DNA of 58,342 bases from CAG-1000 sp964345385. Lineage in GTDB: Bacteria; Bacillota_I; Bacilli_A; RF39; UBA660. A model generated the notes under the pieces. That model was given only the letters and a program-made list of their open reading frames with translations. It had not been told where the DNA came from and did not search any database. Below, piece after piece: positions 8,177 to 15,566 of the stretch (its first letter is position 1; every line of letters begins with the position of its first letter). Location: assembly GCA_964345385.1 (NCBI GenBank), contig CAYFQM010000003.1, forward strand, positions 1-58,342. Reading direction: 5' to 3'. A program made the translations under genes and the position numbers.

Positions 8177-8605
8177 ATGAAATTTGGAATAGCAAACGAT
8201 CACTCTGGTGTAATACTTAAAAATAGAATAATACACTATTTAAAGCAAAAACAAATAGATGTAATCAATTATGGAACAGACGATATTAAAAGTGTTGATT
8301 ATGTAGATTATGCTGTTAAATTATGTGAAAAAGTAATAAAAAAAGAAGTTGATTATGGAATATTAATATGTAAAACTGGTAATGGAATGTGTATTGCTGC
8401 AAATAAAGTAAAAGGGATAAGATGTGCAAAAATTAATAATAAAGAAGAAGCAAGACTCGCTAAAAATCATAATATGGCTAATGTTGTTTCTTTTCCTGCT
8501 AGTATAAAAAATATTAAAGCTATACTCAATACATTTATTAATACAGAAAACTCTAAAGAAGAAAGACACATTAGAAGAGTAAATAAATTAATGAATATAA
8601 AATAA
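8177..8605 (+). CDS. rpiB: Ribose-5-phosphate isomerase B (RpiB/LacAB family)
   Basis: 142 residues with the RpiB signature: the phosphate-site NDHSG near residues 7-11 (Asp8, His9), and the active-site loop CKTGNGMCIAANK with catalytic Cys65. It interconverts ribose-5-phosphate and ribulose-5-phosphate in the pentose phosphate pathway. LacA/LacB galactose-6-phosphate isomerases share the fold, but they work as pairs and no partner or lactose gene lies here, so RpiB is the better call. GGAGGATATATG gives the start. It is the last gene of the plus-strand run and is followed by a bidirectional terminator. Confidence 0.85.
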   Translation: MKFGIANDHSGVILKNRIIHYLKQKQIDVINYGTDDIKSVDYVDYAVKLCEKVIKKEVDYGILICKTGNGMCIAANKVKGIRCAKINNKEEARLAKNHNMANVVSFPASIKNIKAILNTFINTENSKEERHIRRVNKLMNIK

Positions 8606-8632
8606 AAAAAACACTTATTTAAGTGTTTTTTA
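8604..8632. terminator. Bidirectional terminator between rpiB and the phosphoesterase gene
   Basis: AAAACACTT / AAGTGTTTT with a 5-base loop and T (plus) or A-derived T (minus) tails. The stop codon of the convergent phosphoesterase gene lies inside the hairpin. Confidence 0.8.
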
Positions 8633-9419
8633 ATGTTGTTATTATTAATTCAGGTCTATTATTTATTCTAATAGGAAAAACATTACCTACACCTCTACTA
8701 ATTATTAAAGAAGTGTTTTCTTTCTCATGTAACCCTCTTGTTAACTTGGGTAAAATACCTTGATGGGGTGCATATAAACCATCTGTAAAAGGAAAAATCC
8801 ATTGTCCTCCATGTGCATGACCAGAAAAAACCAAATCTATACCATTTTCTACATAATAATTAAACAGTTCTGGTCTATGAGAAAGTAATATATTAAAAGT
8901 ATTCTGGTCTATATTTAATGATTTTATATAATCATCAAACTTTTTCATATTATCATCATAAAATTTTGGATCTTTCAATCCACTTATATATATTCTTTCG
9001 TTATTTTTTTCTATATAAGTTTTTTTATTATCTAAAATTACTACTTCTTTATTAATAGCATTTAAATACTCATCATAGTTTTCAATATCTGTTTCATGAT
9101 TACCAGATATATAATATACTTTTGTTATTTCAGGTAATTTATTAATAAATTCTAAACTTTTATCAAGTTTTAATCTACGATGTCCAATCATATCACCAGT
9201 TACAACTATTATATCAGGATGTTCTTCCTTTATTGTATTTATTAAATCATTGTTTAATCTCTTATTAGAAGCACTATGATAATCAGATATATGAACTATT
9301 TTAAATCCATCAAATTCAACTGGGATTTTTTCATTTATTATATTATATTTTGTTATTTGTAACAAATTGTTTTGACAATAAAAATAAATATACATCGCTA
9401 CTATAATTATTGCTATCAT
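8619..9419 (-). CDS. Membrane-anchored metallophosphoesterase (YkuE-like)
   Basis: 266 residues with all calcineurin-type phosphoesterase motifs: D-x-H in HISDYHS, TGDMIG, GNHE, LLSHRPE and GHAHGGQ. These ligate a two-metal centre. An N-terminal hydrophobic segment (residues 2-16) anchors the catalytic domain outside. The arrangement matches the YkuE/LpxH-like family of Bacillus, whose physiological substrate is uncertain (phospholipid or nucleotide phosphodiesters). GAGGG precedes the ATG. Downstream is convergent with rpiB; upstream is a pseudogene remnant. Confidence 0.88.
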   Translation of the reverse strand: MIAIIIVAMYIYFYCQNNLLQITKYNIINEKIPVEFDGFKIVHISDYHSASNKRLNNDLINTIKEEHPDIIVVTGDMIGHRRLKLDKSLEFINKLPEITKVYYISGNHETDIENYDEYLNAINKEVVILDNKKTYIEKNNERIYISGLKDPKFYDDNMKKFDDYIKSLNIDQNTFNILLSHRPELFNYYVENGIDLVFSGHAHGGQWIFPFTDGLYAPHQGILPKLTRGLHEKENTSLIISRGVGNVFPIRINNRPELIITTLKNT

Positions 9420-9445
9420 TTAGCCCTCTTTTTTAATAACCTTTT

Positions 9446-9643
9446 TTATTTAAGCATATAGCTTTCATCTTTTTTTAAATTTATCCCTAATACATTATAT
9501 ATTCCTTCATGCATCCAAGGTCTATATCTTGCTAATAAAGGATTGTCTCTAGTTGGATGTACCCTATTAGATAATAGTGTTATTGCAATTTTATTACCTC
9601 TATCTATAGAAATGCTTGTTCCTGTAAACCCTCTAAAAAACAA
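9446..9643 (-). pseudogene. C-terminal remnant of a serine hydrolase (beta-lactamase/esterase family)
   Basis: About 65 codons contain GFTGTSISIDRGNKIAITLLSNRVHPTRDNP. This is the typical last strand and helix of class-C beta-lactamase-like serine hydrolases (the HTGFTGTS...LLTNRVHPT motif). The frame opens just after the rpsI stop codon, has only a TTG start, and lacks the entire upstream domain with the catalytic S-x-x-K and Tyr. The rest of the gene is missing from this strand, so it is a truncated relic rather than a small gene. It probably marks a deletion or rearrangement behind rpsI. Confidence 0.8.
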
Positions 9644-9658
9644 AAAAGTATTGCTTTA

Positions 9659-10057
9659 TTATCTCTTACTAAATTGTGGAGCTTTACGAGCTTTTTTAAG
9701 ACCATATTTTTTTCTTTCTTTGTTTCTTGGATCTCTTGTTAAAAACCCTTGCTCTCTAAGTATTACTCTGTTTTCAGGATCAATTAAAGTTAAAGCTTTT
9801 GCTATTGCTAATCTTATAGCTCCAGTTTGGCCTTCCAAACCTCCACCTTTAACGCTTACTTTTATATCATATTTATCTCCATTACCAGTTAATATAAGTG
9901 GTTGTTTCAAATCTAATATTGATGTTTCATTTGATAAATATTTTTCTGCTTCTACTCCATTAATTGTAATTTTACCTGTTCCTTTTACTAATATTGCATT
10001 TGCTGTACTTGTTTTTCTTCTTCCAACAGCACTATATTCATTTATTTTATCTGTCAT
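9659..10057 (-). CDS. rpsI: 30S ribosomal protein S9
   Basis: 132 residues, the normal S9 length. YSAVGRRKTSTANA near the start and the conserved basic tail KKYGLKKARKAPQFSKR that reaches the ribosomal P site are both visible. It begins one base after the rplM stop codon, so the two are co-transcribed as in nearly all bacteria. It is followed directly by a serine hydrolase remnant instead of a terminator. Confidence 0.98.
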   Translation of the reverse strand: MTDKINEYSAVGRRKTSTANAILVKGTGKITINGVEAEKYLSNETSILDLKQPLILTGNGDKYDIKVSVKGGGLEGQTGAIRLAIAKALTLIDPENRVILREQGFLTRDPRNKERKKYGLKKARKAPQFSKR

Positions 10058-10058
10058 A

Positions 10059-10490
10059 TTATTTTACCTCCAATTGTGTTGGTTTTTGAGCTTCATGCTT
10101 ATGATTAGAATCTTCATATACAAATAACTTTTTAAACATAGCTCTTCCTAATCTTCCTTTTGGAAGCATTCCTTTAACTGCTCTTTCAATCATTTCAACC
10201 GGATATTTTTCAATCATAGTTTTAGCAGTTCTTTTTCTTAGTCCACTTGGATATCCACTATGATTATAATAAATCTTGTCTTCTAATTTATTTCCAGTTA
10301 ATATTACTTTTTTTGCATTTACAATAATTACATTGTCTCCACAATCTACATGTGGAGTAAATGTTGGTTTATGTTTTCCACGAAGTATACTTGCAGCAAG
10401 TGTTGCCACTTTACCTAAAGTTTTATCTTCTGCATCAATAATAAACCAATCACGTTTAATATCTTCTTTTTTTAACATAAATGTTTTCAT
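10059..10490 (-). CDS. rplM: 50S ribosomal protein L13
   Basis: 143 residues with DWFIIDAEDKTLGKVAT, HVDCGDNVIIVNAKKV and the MLPKGRLGRAMFKKLFVYED block, all diagnostic for L13. It is an early assembly protein of the large subunit. The start is the ATG at 10488-10490 with GAAGGG upstream. A strong promoter and a short structured leader precede it, and in Bacilli the L13 leader mediates autoregulation. Confidence 0.98.
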   Translation of the reverse strand: MKTFMLKKEDIKRDWFIIDAEDKTLGKVATLAASILRGKHKPTFTPHVDCGDNVIIVNAKKVILTGNKLEDKIYYNHSGYPSGLRKRTAKTMIEKYPVEMIERAVKGMLPKGRLGRAMFKKLFVYEDSNHKHEAQKPTQLEVK

Positions 10491-10496
10491 TTCATT

Positions 10497-10562
10497 TTCC
10501 CTTCTTTGTGTTTACCAATATCTTTTTTCCCAAGAAAGACACTCTCAATCACAAATGTACCG
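10497..10562 (-). ncRNA. Probable L13 ribosomal-protein leader RNA
   Basis: The transcript from the promoter at 10568-10596 has a leader of about 70 nt. TTTGTG near its start can pair with CACAAA just before the ribosome binding site, enclosing a small TCTTT/AAAGA hairpin. That position and shape fit the L13 leader family of Bacillota, in which L13 represses its own operon. The assignment rests on location and pairing, not on a covariance search. Confidence 0.5.
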
Positions 10563-10567
10563 CGTTT

Positions 10568-10596
10568 ATTATATAAAAAGAAAAGGAAAAAGTCAA
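10568..10596 (-). promoter_or_regulatory. Promoter of rplM-rpsI
   Basis: TTGACT (10591-10596), 17-base spacer, TATAAT (10568-10573) on the minus strand. It is close to perfect consensus, as expected for ribosomal protein genes. Confidence 0.85.
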
Positions 10597-10661
10597 ATAA
10601 AAATAGTAAATTTAACATATTATTTAGTACAATTTATATAAGTCAAGTAAAACATATATTC

Positions 10662-10690
10662 TTGACAAAATGTTCTTATAATTATAAAAT
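10662..10690 (+). promoter_or_regulatory. Promoter of the Cys-repeat surface protein gene
   Basis: TTGACA (10662-10667), 17 bases, TAAAAT (10685-10690), 29 bases upstream of the ATG. Confidence 0.75.
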
Positions 10691-10719
10691 TAATATAGCT
10701 ACTATAGGAGGAGTTATTT

Positions 10720-11931
10720 ATGAAGAATAAAGGGTTATTAATTATTGTTATTATATTATTAATTGGATGCATTGGTTGTGGTACATTTGGTTATATATTG
10801 CATAGAAAAAATGCTCAAAAGACAGGTAATAAAGAAAAAATAACATACATATATTATTTAGATAATGTATTAGTAGAAAAAAACTTATTAATAAGTGTTG
10901 AACAATATAAAGAAATATTAGTTCAAACAGAAAAAAATGAAAATGAAGATGTAAATTCTCAAAATGAAAATGAAGATGTAAATTCTCAAAATGAAAATGA
11001 ACGTGCAACAAATGAAACAACAACTCCTGATGAAAATACAGAAGGAAATGAAAATGTACCTACTTCAGAACAAGAAAGAGAAACAACTGAGCCAGAAAAA
11101 ATAGCAGCTATTTTTAATACATACTCATGCACAAATAATTTAACTGGTTCATGGGATGAAAAAAACTGGACTTTTATACCTACTGAAGAAAAAGCATCTA
11201 CTTGTAATTTATATTTTAATAAAGCTTATTACGATGTTACTTTAACTGTTACTGGAGCAGAAAAATTAGAATCACAAAAAATAGAAAGAGAAACAGATGG
11301 TGTATTTGAAATTACTCCTTTTGAAGGATATGTTTATGATGAAGAAGCTTTAAGATGTTCAAATAATAAAGAAGCTTTTTGGAATAATGAAACTTCTAAA
11401 TTTACTATACCTTCAATAAATAGCGATGTTACTTGTACAGTAGTATTTAGATTACAAAATTTATCTTTTGAACTAAAAATAGATAATAATGGGACCTTGC
11501 CAGATTCAAATCAATCAAAACAAACTGTTGAATTTGGAAAAGATATAAGTGCAATATTCACTGTTAAAGATAAATATCAATTCGATAAAATTTCTTGTAC
11601 TAATGACCAAGTTGCCACAGTTCAAAACAATACAGTAAAAATAGCTAAGTTAACTAATGATACAATTTGCACTATTACTACTAAATCAGCTCCTGTTGAA
11701 AAAGTAACAGTTACAGTCGCCGGTACAAACGATAATATAAAGTTAAGTAGTGGTGGTGGAACATATGATAAAGGAAGTACTGCAACATTGAATTTTGAAG
11801 TTACTTCGCCCGCTAAAATTCACGATATAACTTGTACTGGAGGTTATAAGCCTAAAAAAGATGGTGAAAACTATATATATAAAATTGATAATGTAAATGA
11901 TAATATAACTTGTACAGTAGAACCTGAATAA
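10720..11931 (+). CDS. Exported protein with four Cys-paired repeats (lipoprotein or membrane-anchored)
   Basis: 403 residues. A hydrophobic N-terminus (about 5-26) contains LIGC, a possible lipobox, but hydrophobic residues continue after it, so a simple membrane anchor is equally possible. Next comes an acidic linker with a NENEDVNSQ repeat and many Thr/Glu. Then come four domains, each with a first cysteine in an SCTN/RCSN/SCTN/TCTG context and a second in TCN/TCTV/ICTI/TCTV about 25-35 residues later. This suggests disulfide-closed beta-sandwich modules outside the cell. GGAGGAG precedes the ATG. It has its own promoter and terminator. The function is unknown; a surface or adhesion role is a guess. 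Confidence 0.7.
   Translation: MKNKGLLIIVIILLIGCIGCGTFGYILHRKNAQKTGNKEKITYIYYLDNVLVEKNLLISVEQYKEILVQTEKNENEDVNSQNENEDVNSQNENERATNETTTPDENTEGNENVPTSEQERETTEPEKIAAIFNTYSCTNNLTGSWDEKNWTFIPTEEKASTCNLYFNKAYYDVTLTVTGAEKLESQKIERETDGVFEITPFEGYVYDEEALRCSNNKEAFWNNETSKFTIPSINSDVTCTVVFRLQNLSFELKIDNNGTLPDSNQSKQTVEFGKDISAIFTVKDKYQFDKISCTNDQVATVQNNTVKIAKLTNDTICTITTKSAPVEKVTVTVAGTNDNIKLSSGGGTYDKGSTATLNFEVTSPAKIHDITCTGGYKPKKDGENYIYKIDNVNDNITCTVEPE
10934..11001 (+). repeat. 27-bp in-frame tandem repeat in the surface protein gene
   Basis: Two perfect 27-base copies (10934-10960, 10961-10987) plus a partial third encode the NENEDVNSQ repeat of the linker. Such repeats change copy number by slippage and would alter linker length. 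Confidence 0.85.
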
Positions 11932-11935
11932 AATA

Positions 11936-11961
11936 AAAAAGCAACAATAGTTGCTTTTTTT
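11936..11961 (+). terminator. Terminator after the surface protein gene
   Basis: AAAAGCAAC / GTTGCTTTT with loop AATA and a run of T. Confidence 0.85.
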
Positions 11962-11985
11962 AAATAACAGTGATAAAGTTTTTTT

Positions 11986-12972
11986 ATGAAAGAATTATAT
12001 ATTGGAAATGTAAAACTTAAAAACAAAATTATTTGTGCTCCTATGGCAGGAATATCTGATGAAAGTTATAGAATTCTTGCACATAATATGGGTGCTGCTT
12101 TAACATACACAGAAATGGTTAGTTCAATGGGAATTATATATAATAGTAAAAAAACAGTAGACCTTATGAAGATAGATGATAAATATAGACCTATTAGTAT
12201 TCAAATATTCGGAAATAATATAGATAGTTTTGTAAAGGCCGCAAAATATATTGATGAAAACATAAAACCAGATATTATAGATATTAATATGGGGTGCCCT
12301 GTTCCTAAAGTTGCTATAAAATCTCAAGCTGGATCAGCATTATTAAAAAACCCAGATTATATAGGTAAAATAGTTTCCGCTATTGTAAATAATGTATCCG
12401 TACCAATAACAGTTAAAATAAGAAGTGGATGGGATAGTAATAGCATAAACTGTATAGAAGTAGCAAAAATATGTGAAAAAGCCGGAGCTTGCGCTATAAC
12501 TATTCATCCAAGAACAAGAAAACAAGGCTATTCTGGTAAAGCAGATTGGTCATTAATAAAAAAAGTTAAGCAGTCCGTTTCCATACCTGTCATTGGAAAT
12601 GGTGATATAACAACAATATATGATGCTAAAAAAATGTTAGATGAATGTAATTGTGATGCAATAATGATTGGTAGAGCAACAATTGGAAACCCTTGGTTTA
12701 TTAATGAATGCGTTGAATATATTGAAAATAACAACATTATTAAAAAGCCAACTGAAATAGAAAGGGTTCAAATGATAAAAACCCATTATGACTTAATTAA
12801 AGAAAATAAAAACGAAAAATTAGCTATTTTAAATATTAAAACTCACGCTCTTTACTATTTAAAATATATTAAAGGAATTAAACCCTTTAAAAATAAATTA
12901 GTTACTATTAAAAATGAAAAAGAATTGTTTGAAATATTAAAAGAGATAGAAAGATATATCATTAATAAATAA
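11986..12972 (+). CDS. dus: tRNA dihydrouridine synthase (DusB-like)
   Basis: 328 residues. An FMN-binding TIM barrel starts CAPMAGISDESYR, with the catalytic Cys in INMGCPVPKVAIKSQAGSALL and the TIHPRTRKQGYSGKADW and GNGDI motifs. It reduces uridines in the tRNA D-loop using NADPH. Spacing and the C-terminal helical tRNA-binding domain fit bacterial DusB. The ribosome binding site is poor (GTGATAAAG about 7 bases upstream), suggesting low expression. No promoter is visible between the upstream terminator and the start, so some readthrough may drive it. Confidence 0.93.
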   Translation: MKELYIGNVKLKNKIICAPMAGISDESYRILAHNMGAALTYTEMVSSMGIIYNSKKTVDLMKIDDKYRPISIQIFGNNIDSFVKAAKYIDENIKPDIIDINMGCPVPKVAIKSQAGSALLKNPDYIGKIVSAIVNNVSVPITVKIRSGWDSNSINCIEVAKICEKAGACAITIHPRTRKQGYSGKADWSLIKKVKQSVSIPVIGNGDITTIYDAKKMLDECNCDAIMIGRATIGNPWFINECVEYIENNNIIKKPTEIERVQMIKTHYDLIKENKNEKLAILNIKTHALYYLKYIKGIKPFKNKLVTIKNEKELFEILKEIERYIINK

Positions 12973-12979
12973 TTTTGTA

Positions 12980-13008
12980 TTGAAAATCTCCTCCTTTTTG
13001 TATATAAT
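12980..13008 (+). promoter_or_regulatory. Promoter of the YfcC-like transporter gene
   Basis: TTGAAA (12980-12985), 17 bases, TATAAT (13003-13008), 19 bases ahead of the start codon. Confidence 0.8.
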
Positions 13009-13023
13009 ATTCTATAGGAGGAG
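12988..13023 (+). repeat. Inverted repeat masking the transporter ribosome binding site in readthrough RNA
   Basis: CTCCTCC (12988-12994) is complementary to GGAGGAG (13017-13023), which is the ribosome binding site. The left arm lies between the -35 and -10 boxes, so only transcripts coming from dus would contain it. Confidence 0.5.
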
Positions 13024-13027
13024 TAAA

Positions 13028-14431
13028 ATGAAAAACAAAACAGGAATATTTAAAATAATTTTATGTGTATTACTAGCTATTACACTTATTACTTGGATTA
13101 TTCCAGCTGGTTATTTTAATCAAAGCGAGTTTATTAGTGCAACTATGAATAGAATTGGCTTTTTTGATTTCTTTCAACTATTATTTGGAGCATATGAGTT
13201 TTCATATTTCATTCAAATGGCAATTTTATTAGTTTCTATCGGGGCTTTATATGAAGTACTTAATAAAACCGGAAAATACACAACTTTGGTTAAAAAAATA
13301 GCAAGTAAATTTAAAGGAAAGGAAAAAATATTTTTATTAGGTTCAGCATTTTTAATAGCAGTATTAACTTCAGCATTTGACTTTGGCTTATCAACATTTA
13401 TATTTATACCATTAATTATAAGTGTTATTCTTACAATGAAATATGACAAAATAACTGCTTTTATGACAACATTTGGTGCTTATTTAATTGGTATTATAGG
13501 AAGTACCGTTAATAATGGTATAGTTCAAACTATTAATGCTACTTTAGATGGTTTAACCTTAAAAAGTGCAATTTGGTTTAAATTACTTTTATTTGTTGCA
13601 TCTTTTGCAATATTAGCAATATATTTATTTAAAGCTAAAACTTTAACTAAAAAAGATGCTGATAAAATAGAAGACAAGTTTATTGGTGAAGAAACTAAAA
13701 CTAAAAGCTCATTAATACCTATAATCGCTATCTTTGGTATATTATTTGTAATATTAATTGTTGGTTGTATTAATTGGACTGGATTTAATATTACAATATT
13801 TGACACTTTAAAAGAAAACATTGAAAAATTTAAAGTGGTAATTGGCGGAGAAGATATATTTATTATACAAATAATATTTGGTAACATTGCTGCTTTTGGT
13901 AAATGGTTCTATGCTGAAATGGCAATGATTTGCATATTATCAGCACTTATCATTGGAGCTATTTATAAGCAAAAATGTGAAGTATTTACTAATATGTACG
14001 AAGGTGCTAAAAAAATGTTACCTAGTGCTCTATTAGTAATGGCGTGTTATACTGTTGTTTTCTTTGCTGGAAATACAATGATTTTTCCAACAATTGAAAA
14101 CTTTATATTAGGTGCAACAAGTAAATTTAACATTTTATTTGCATCAATTACAACACTACTTGGTTCTGCTATACATATTGATATGTTATATTTAACTACT
14201 TATGTTATAGGACAAATTGCTTCAATGACTAATAATTTAGAATTAGTAGCTATATTATTTCAATCATTATATGGCGTTACAATGTTTGCAGTACCAACTA
14301 GTGTAATGCTAGTATTAGGACTTTCATATCTAGATATTAATTATATTGAATGGATTAAAAAGTCATGGTTATTTATTGTTAAATTATTAGTTATTTCGCT
14401 TGTAGTTATATTATTAATAGCTGTTATTTAA
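13028..14431 (+). CDS. YfcC-like integral membrane transporter
   Basis: 467 residues with about 12 hydrophobic segments. The start ILCVLLAITLITWIIPAGYF, with a conserved IPAG after the first helix, is the hallmark of the YfcC/C4-dicarboxylate-arginine antiporter superfamily. A loop with GSTVNNGIVQ and a second-half LLGSAIHIDML resemble the two re-entrant substrate loops. The substrate (amino acid, peptide or dicarboxylate) cannot be told. I chose the ATG at 13028 because GGAGGAG sits right before it; an in-frame upstream ATG at 12980 lies inside the promoter. It is followed by a bidirectional terminator. Confidence 0.65.
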   Translation: MKNKTGIFKIILCVLLAITLITWIIPAGYFNQSEFISATMNRIGFFDFFQLLFGAYEFSYFIQMAILLVSIGALYEVLNKTGKYTTLVKKIASKFKGKEKIFLLGSAFLIAVLTSAFDFGLSTFIFIPLIISVILTMKYDKITAFMTTFGAYLIGIIGSTVNNGIVQTINATLDGLTLKSAIWFKLLLFVASFAILAIYLFKAKTLTKKDADKIEDKFIGEETKTKSSLIPIIAIFGILFVILIVGCINWTGFNITIFDTLKENIEKFKVVIGGEDIFIIQIIFGNIAAFGKWFYAEMAMICILSALIIGAIYKQKCEVFTNMYEGAKKMLPSALLVMACYTVVFFAGNTMIFPTIENFILGATSKFNILFASITTLLGSAIHIDMLYLTTYVIGQIASMTNNLELVAILFQSLYGVTMFAVPTSVMLVLGLSYLDINYIEWIKKSWLFIVKLLVISLVVILLIAVI

Positions 14432-14454
14432 CAAAAACATATTATATGCAATTT

Positions 14455-14482
14455 AAAACCCTAATTGAAATTAGGGTTTTTT
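14455..14482. terminator. Bidirectional terminator (transporter / rpsR)
   Basis: AAAACCCTAAT / ATTAGGGTTTT around a short loop with T tails on both strands, between convergent genes. Confidence 0.85.
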
Positions 14483-14489
14483 ATATTAG

Positions 14490-14702
14490 TTATTTTACAT
14501 ATGGTAATAAAGCCATATATCTTGCAATTTTAATTTGTTTAGCAATTTCTCTTTGATGTTTAGCACATGCTCCAGTCATCCTTCTAGGTAATATTTTACC
14601 TTTTTCATTTATAAACTTTAGCATAACTGCTACATCGCTATATTTAACTGTCTTACCAGCACATTGTTGACAAATTTTTTTCTTTCTATAATATTCTGCC
14701 AT
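14490..14702 (-). CDS. rpsR: 30S ribosomal protein S18
   Basis: 70 residues. ICQQC near the start and TGACAKHQR are cysteine pairs typical of zinc-binding S18. KILPRRMTG and the LKFINEKGKI strand are also diagnostic. S18 pairs with S6 on the platform of the 30S subunit. It is the last gene of the rpsF-ssb-rpsR operon, with a strong AAGGAGGAT ahead of its ATG. Confidence 0.98.
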   Translation of the reverse strand: MAEYYRKKKICQQCAGKTVKYSDVAVMLKFINEKGKILPRRMTGACAKHQREIAKQIKIARYMALLPYVK

Positions 14703-14714
14703 GTTATCCTCCTT

Positions 14715-15170
14715 TTAAAATGGTAAATCATCATCACTTAAGATTACATCACTATCGTTATCTTCAAAAGGGTCAGAATTAGATACATCCACTTCATTAA
14801 TTTCTTCATCTATTATATCAGGGTAATAATCATTAGTTTTATCACTTGAATCATTTTTTCCACCCACAAATTCTACATTTTGTACTATAACTTCAGTAAC
14901 ATATCTTTTACTTCCATCTTGAGCATCATAATTTCTTACTTGAACTCTTCCTTCTAAGCAAATTAAACTTCCTTTTTTAAAATATTTGTTAATAAATTCT
15001 GCTGTATTTCTATAAGCAACACAAGGTAAAAAATCAGCATCATAATTTCCTTCTTTATTTTTAAAATTTCTATTTACAGCTACTGTAAAGTTTGTTACTC
15101 CTGCTCCAGATGGCATTGTTTTATATTCTGGATCCTTAGTTAATCTACCTAATAAAATAATTTTATTCAT
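14715..15170 (-). CDS. ssb: Single-stranded DNA-binding protein
   Basis: 151 residues. The N-terminal OB fold (MNKIILLGRLTKDPEYK to about 110) binds ssDNA as a tetramer. An acidic flexible tail ends in DDDLPF, the conserved tip that recruits replication and repair partners. It lies between rpsF and rpsR as in most Bacillota, three bases after rpsF. Confidence 0.98.
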   Translation of the reverse strand: MNKIILLGRLTKDPEYKTMPSGAGVTNFTVAVNRNFKNKEGNYDADFLPCVAYRNTAEFINKYFKKGSLICLEGRVQVRNYDAQDGSKRYVTEVIVQNVEFVGGKNDSSDKTNDYYPDIIDEEINEVDVSNSDPFEDNDSDVILSDDDLPF

Positions 15171-15173
15171 AAA

Positions 15174-15461
15174 TTACTCCTTTTCTTTAATAATAATATG
15201 TCTTAAGATATTATTATCTATTCTTGCTTTTCTATCAAATTCTTTAACAGCATCAGGACTAGCAATTACATTTAATACGTAATAAAATCCGCGAATTTGT
15301 TCTTTAATAGGATAAGCTAATTTTCTTTGTCCCATATCTTTTGTATCAACTATTTTAGATTTCATATCTGTTAATACTTTTTCAAAAGCTTTTTTTGTAT
15401 CTAATATAGTTTTTTCTTCAATATCAGCTCTAATAATAAACATTATTTCATATTTATTCAT
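15174..15461 (-). CDS. rpsF: 30S ribosomal protein S6
   Basis: 95 residues with MNKYEIMFIIRADIEE and the MGQRKLAYPIKEQIRGFYYVLN block of S6. It forms a heterodimer with S18, encoded two genes on. GGAGGGAAG precedes the ATG. A promoter and a structured leader lie upstream. Confidence 0.98.
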   Translation of the reverse strand: MNKYEIMFIIRADIEEKTILDTKKAFEKVLTDMKSKIVDTKDMGQRKLAYPIKEQIRGFYYVLNVIASPDAVKEFDRKARIDNNILRHIIIKEKE

Positions 15462-15526
15462 ACTCTTCCCTCCTTTTGGTCTATTGGCTTCTTATATAGA
15501 AGCAAGGAACTTAATAAGTTCGATAG
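15462..15526 (-). ncRNA. Probable S6:S18-binding leader RNA of rpsF
   Basis: The leader folds into GAACTT/AAGTTC and GCTTCT/AGAAGC hairpins, the second with an unpaired C in GAAGCCAA. A hairpin with a bulged C element before rpsF is the mark of the S6 leader motif, through which the S6-S18 complex represses the operon. The call rests on position and pairing only. Confidence 0.5.
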
Positions 15527-15527
15527 T

Positions 15528-15536
15528 ATTATAACA
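15528..15536 (-). promoter_or_regulatory. Extended -10 promoter of rpsF-ssb-rpsR
   Basis: TGTTATAAT on the minus strand with TTGTAA 18 bases upstream of the TATAAT. Confidence 0.7.
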
Positions 15537-15566
15537 TAACTTTTTACAAGAAACAATATACTTTCT

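Noticed and set aside
10934..11001. Repeat cluster as a CRISPR array.
   Set aside because: Units are adjacent, in frame with a coding sequence and have no spacers. No array is seen anywhere in the window.
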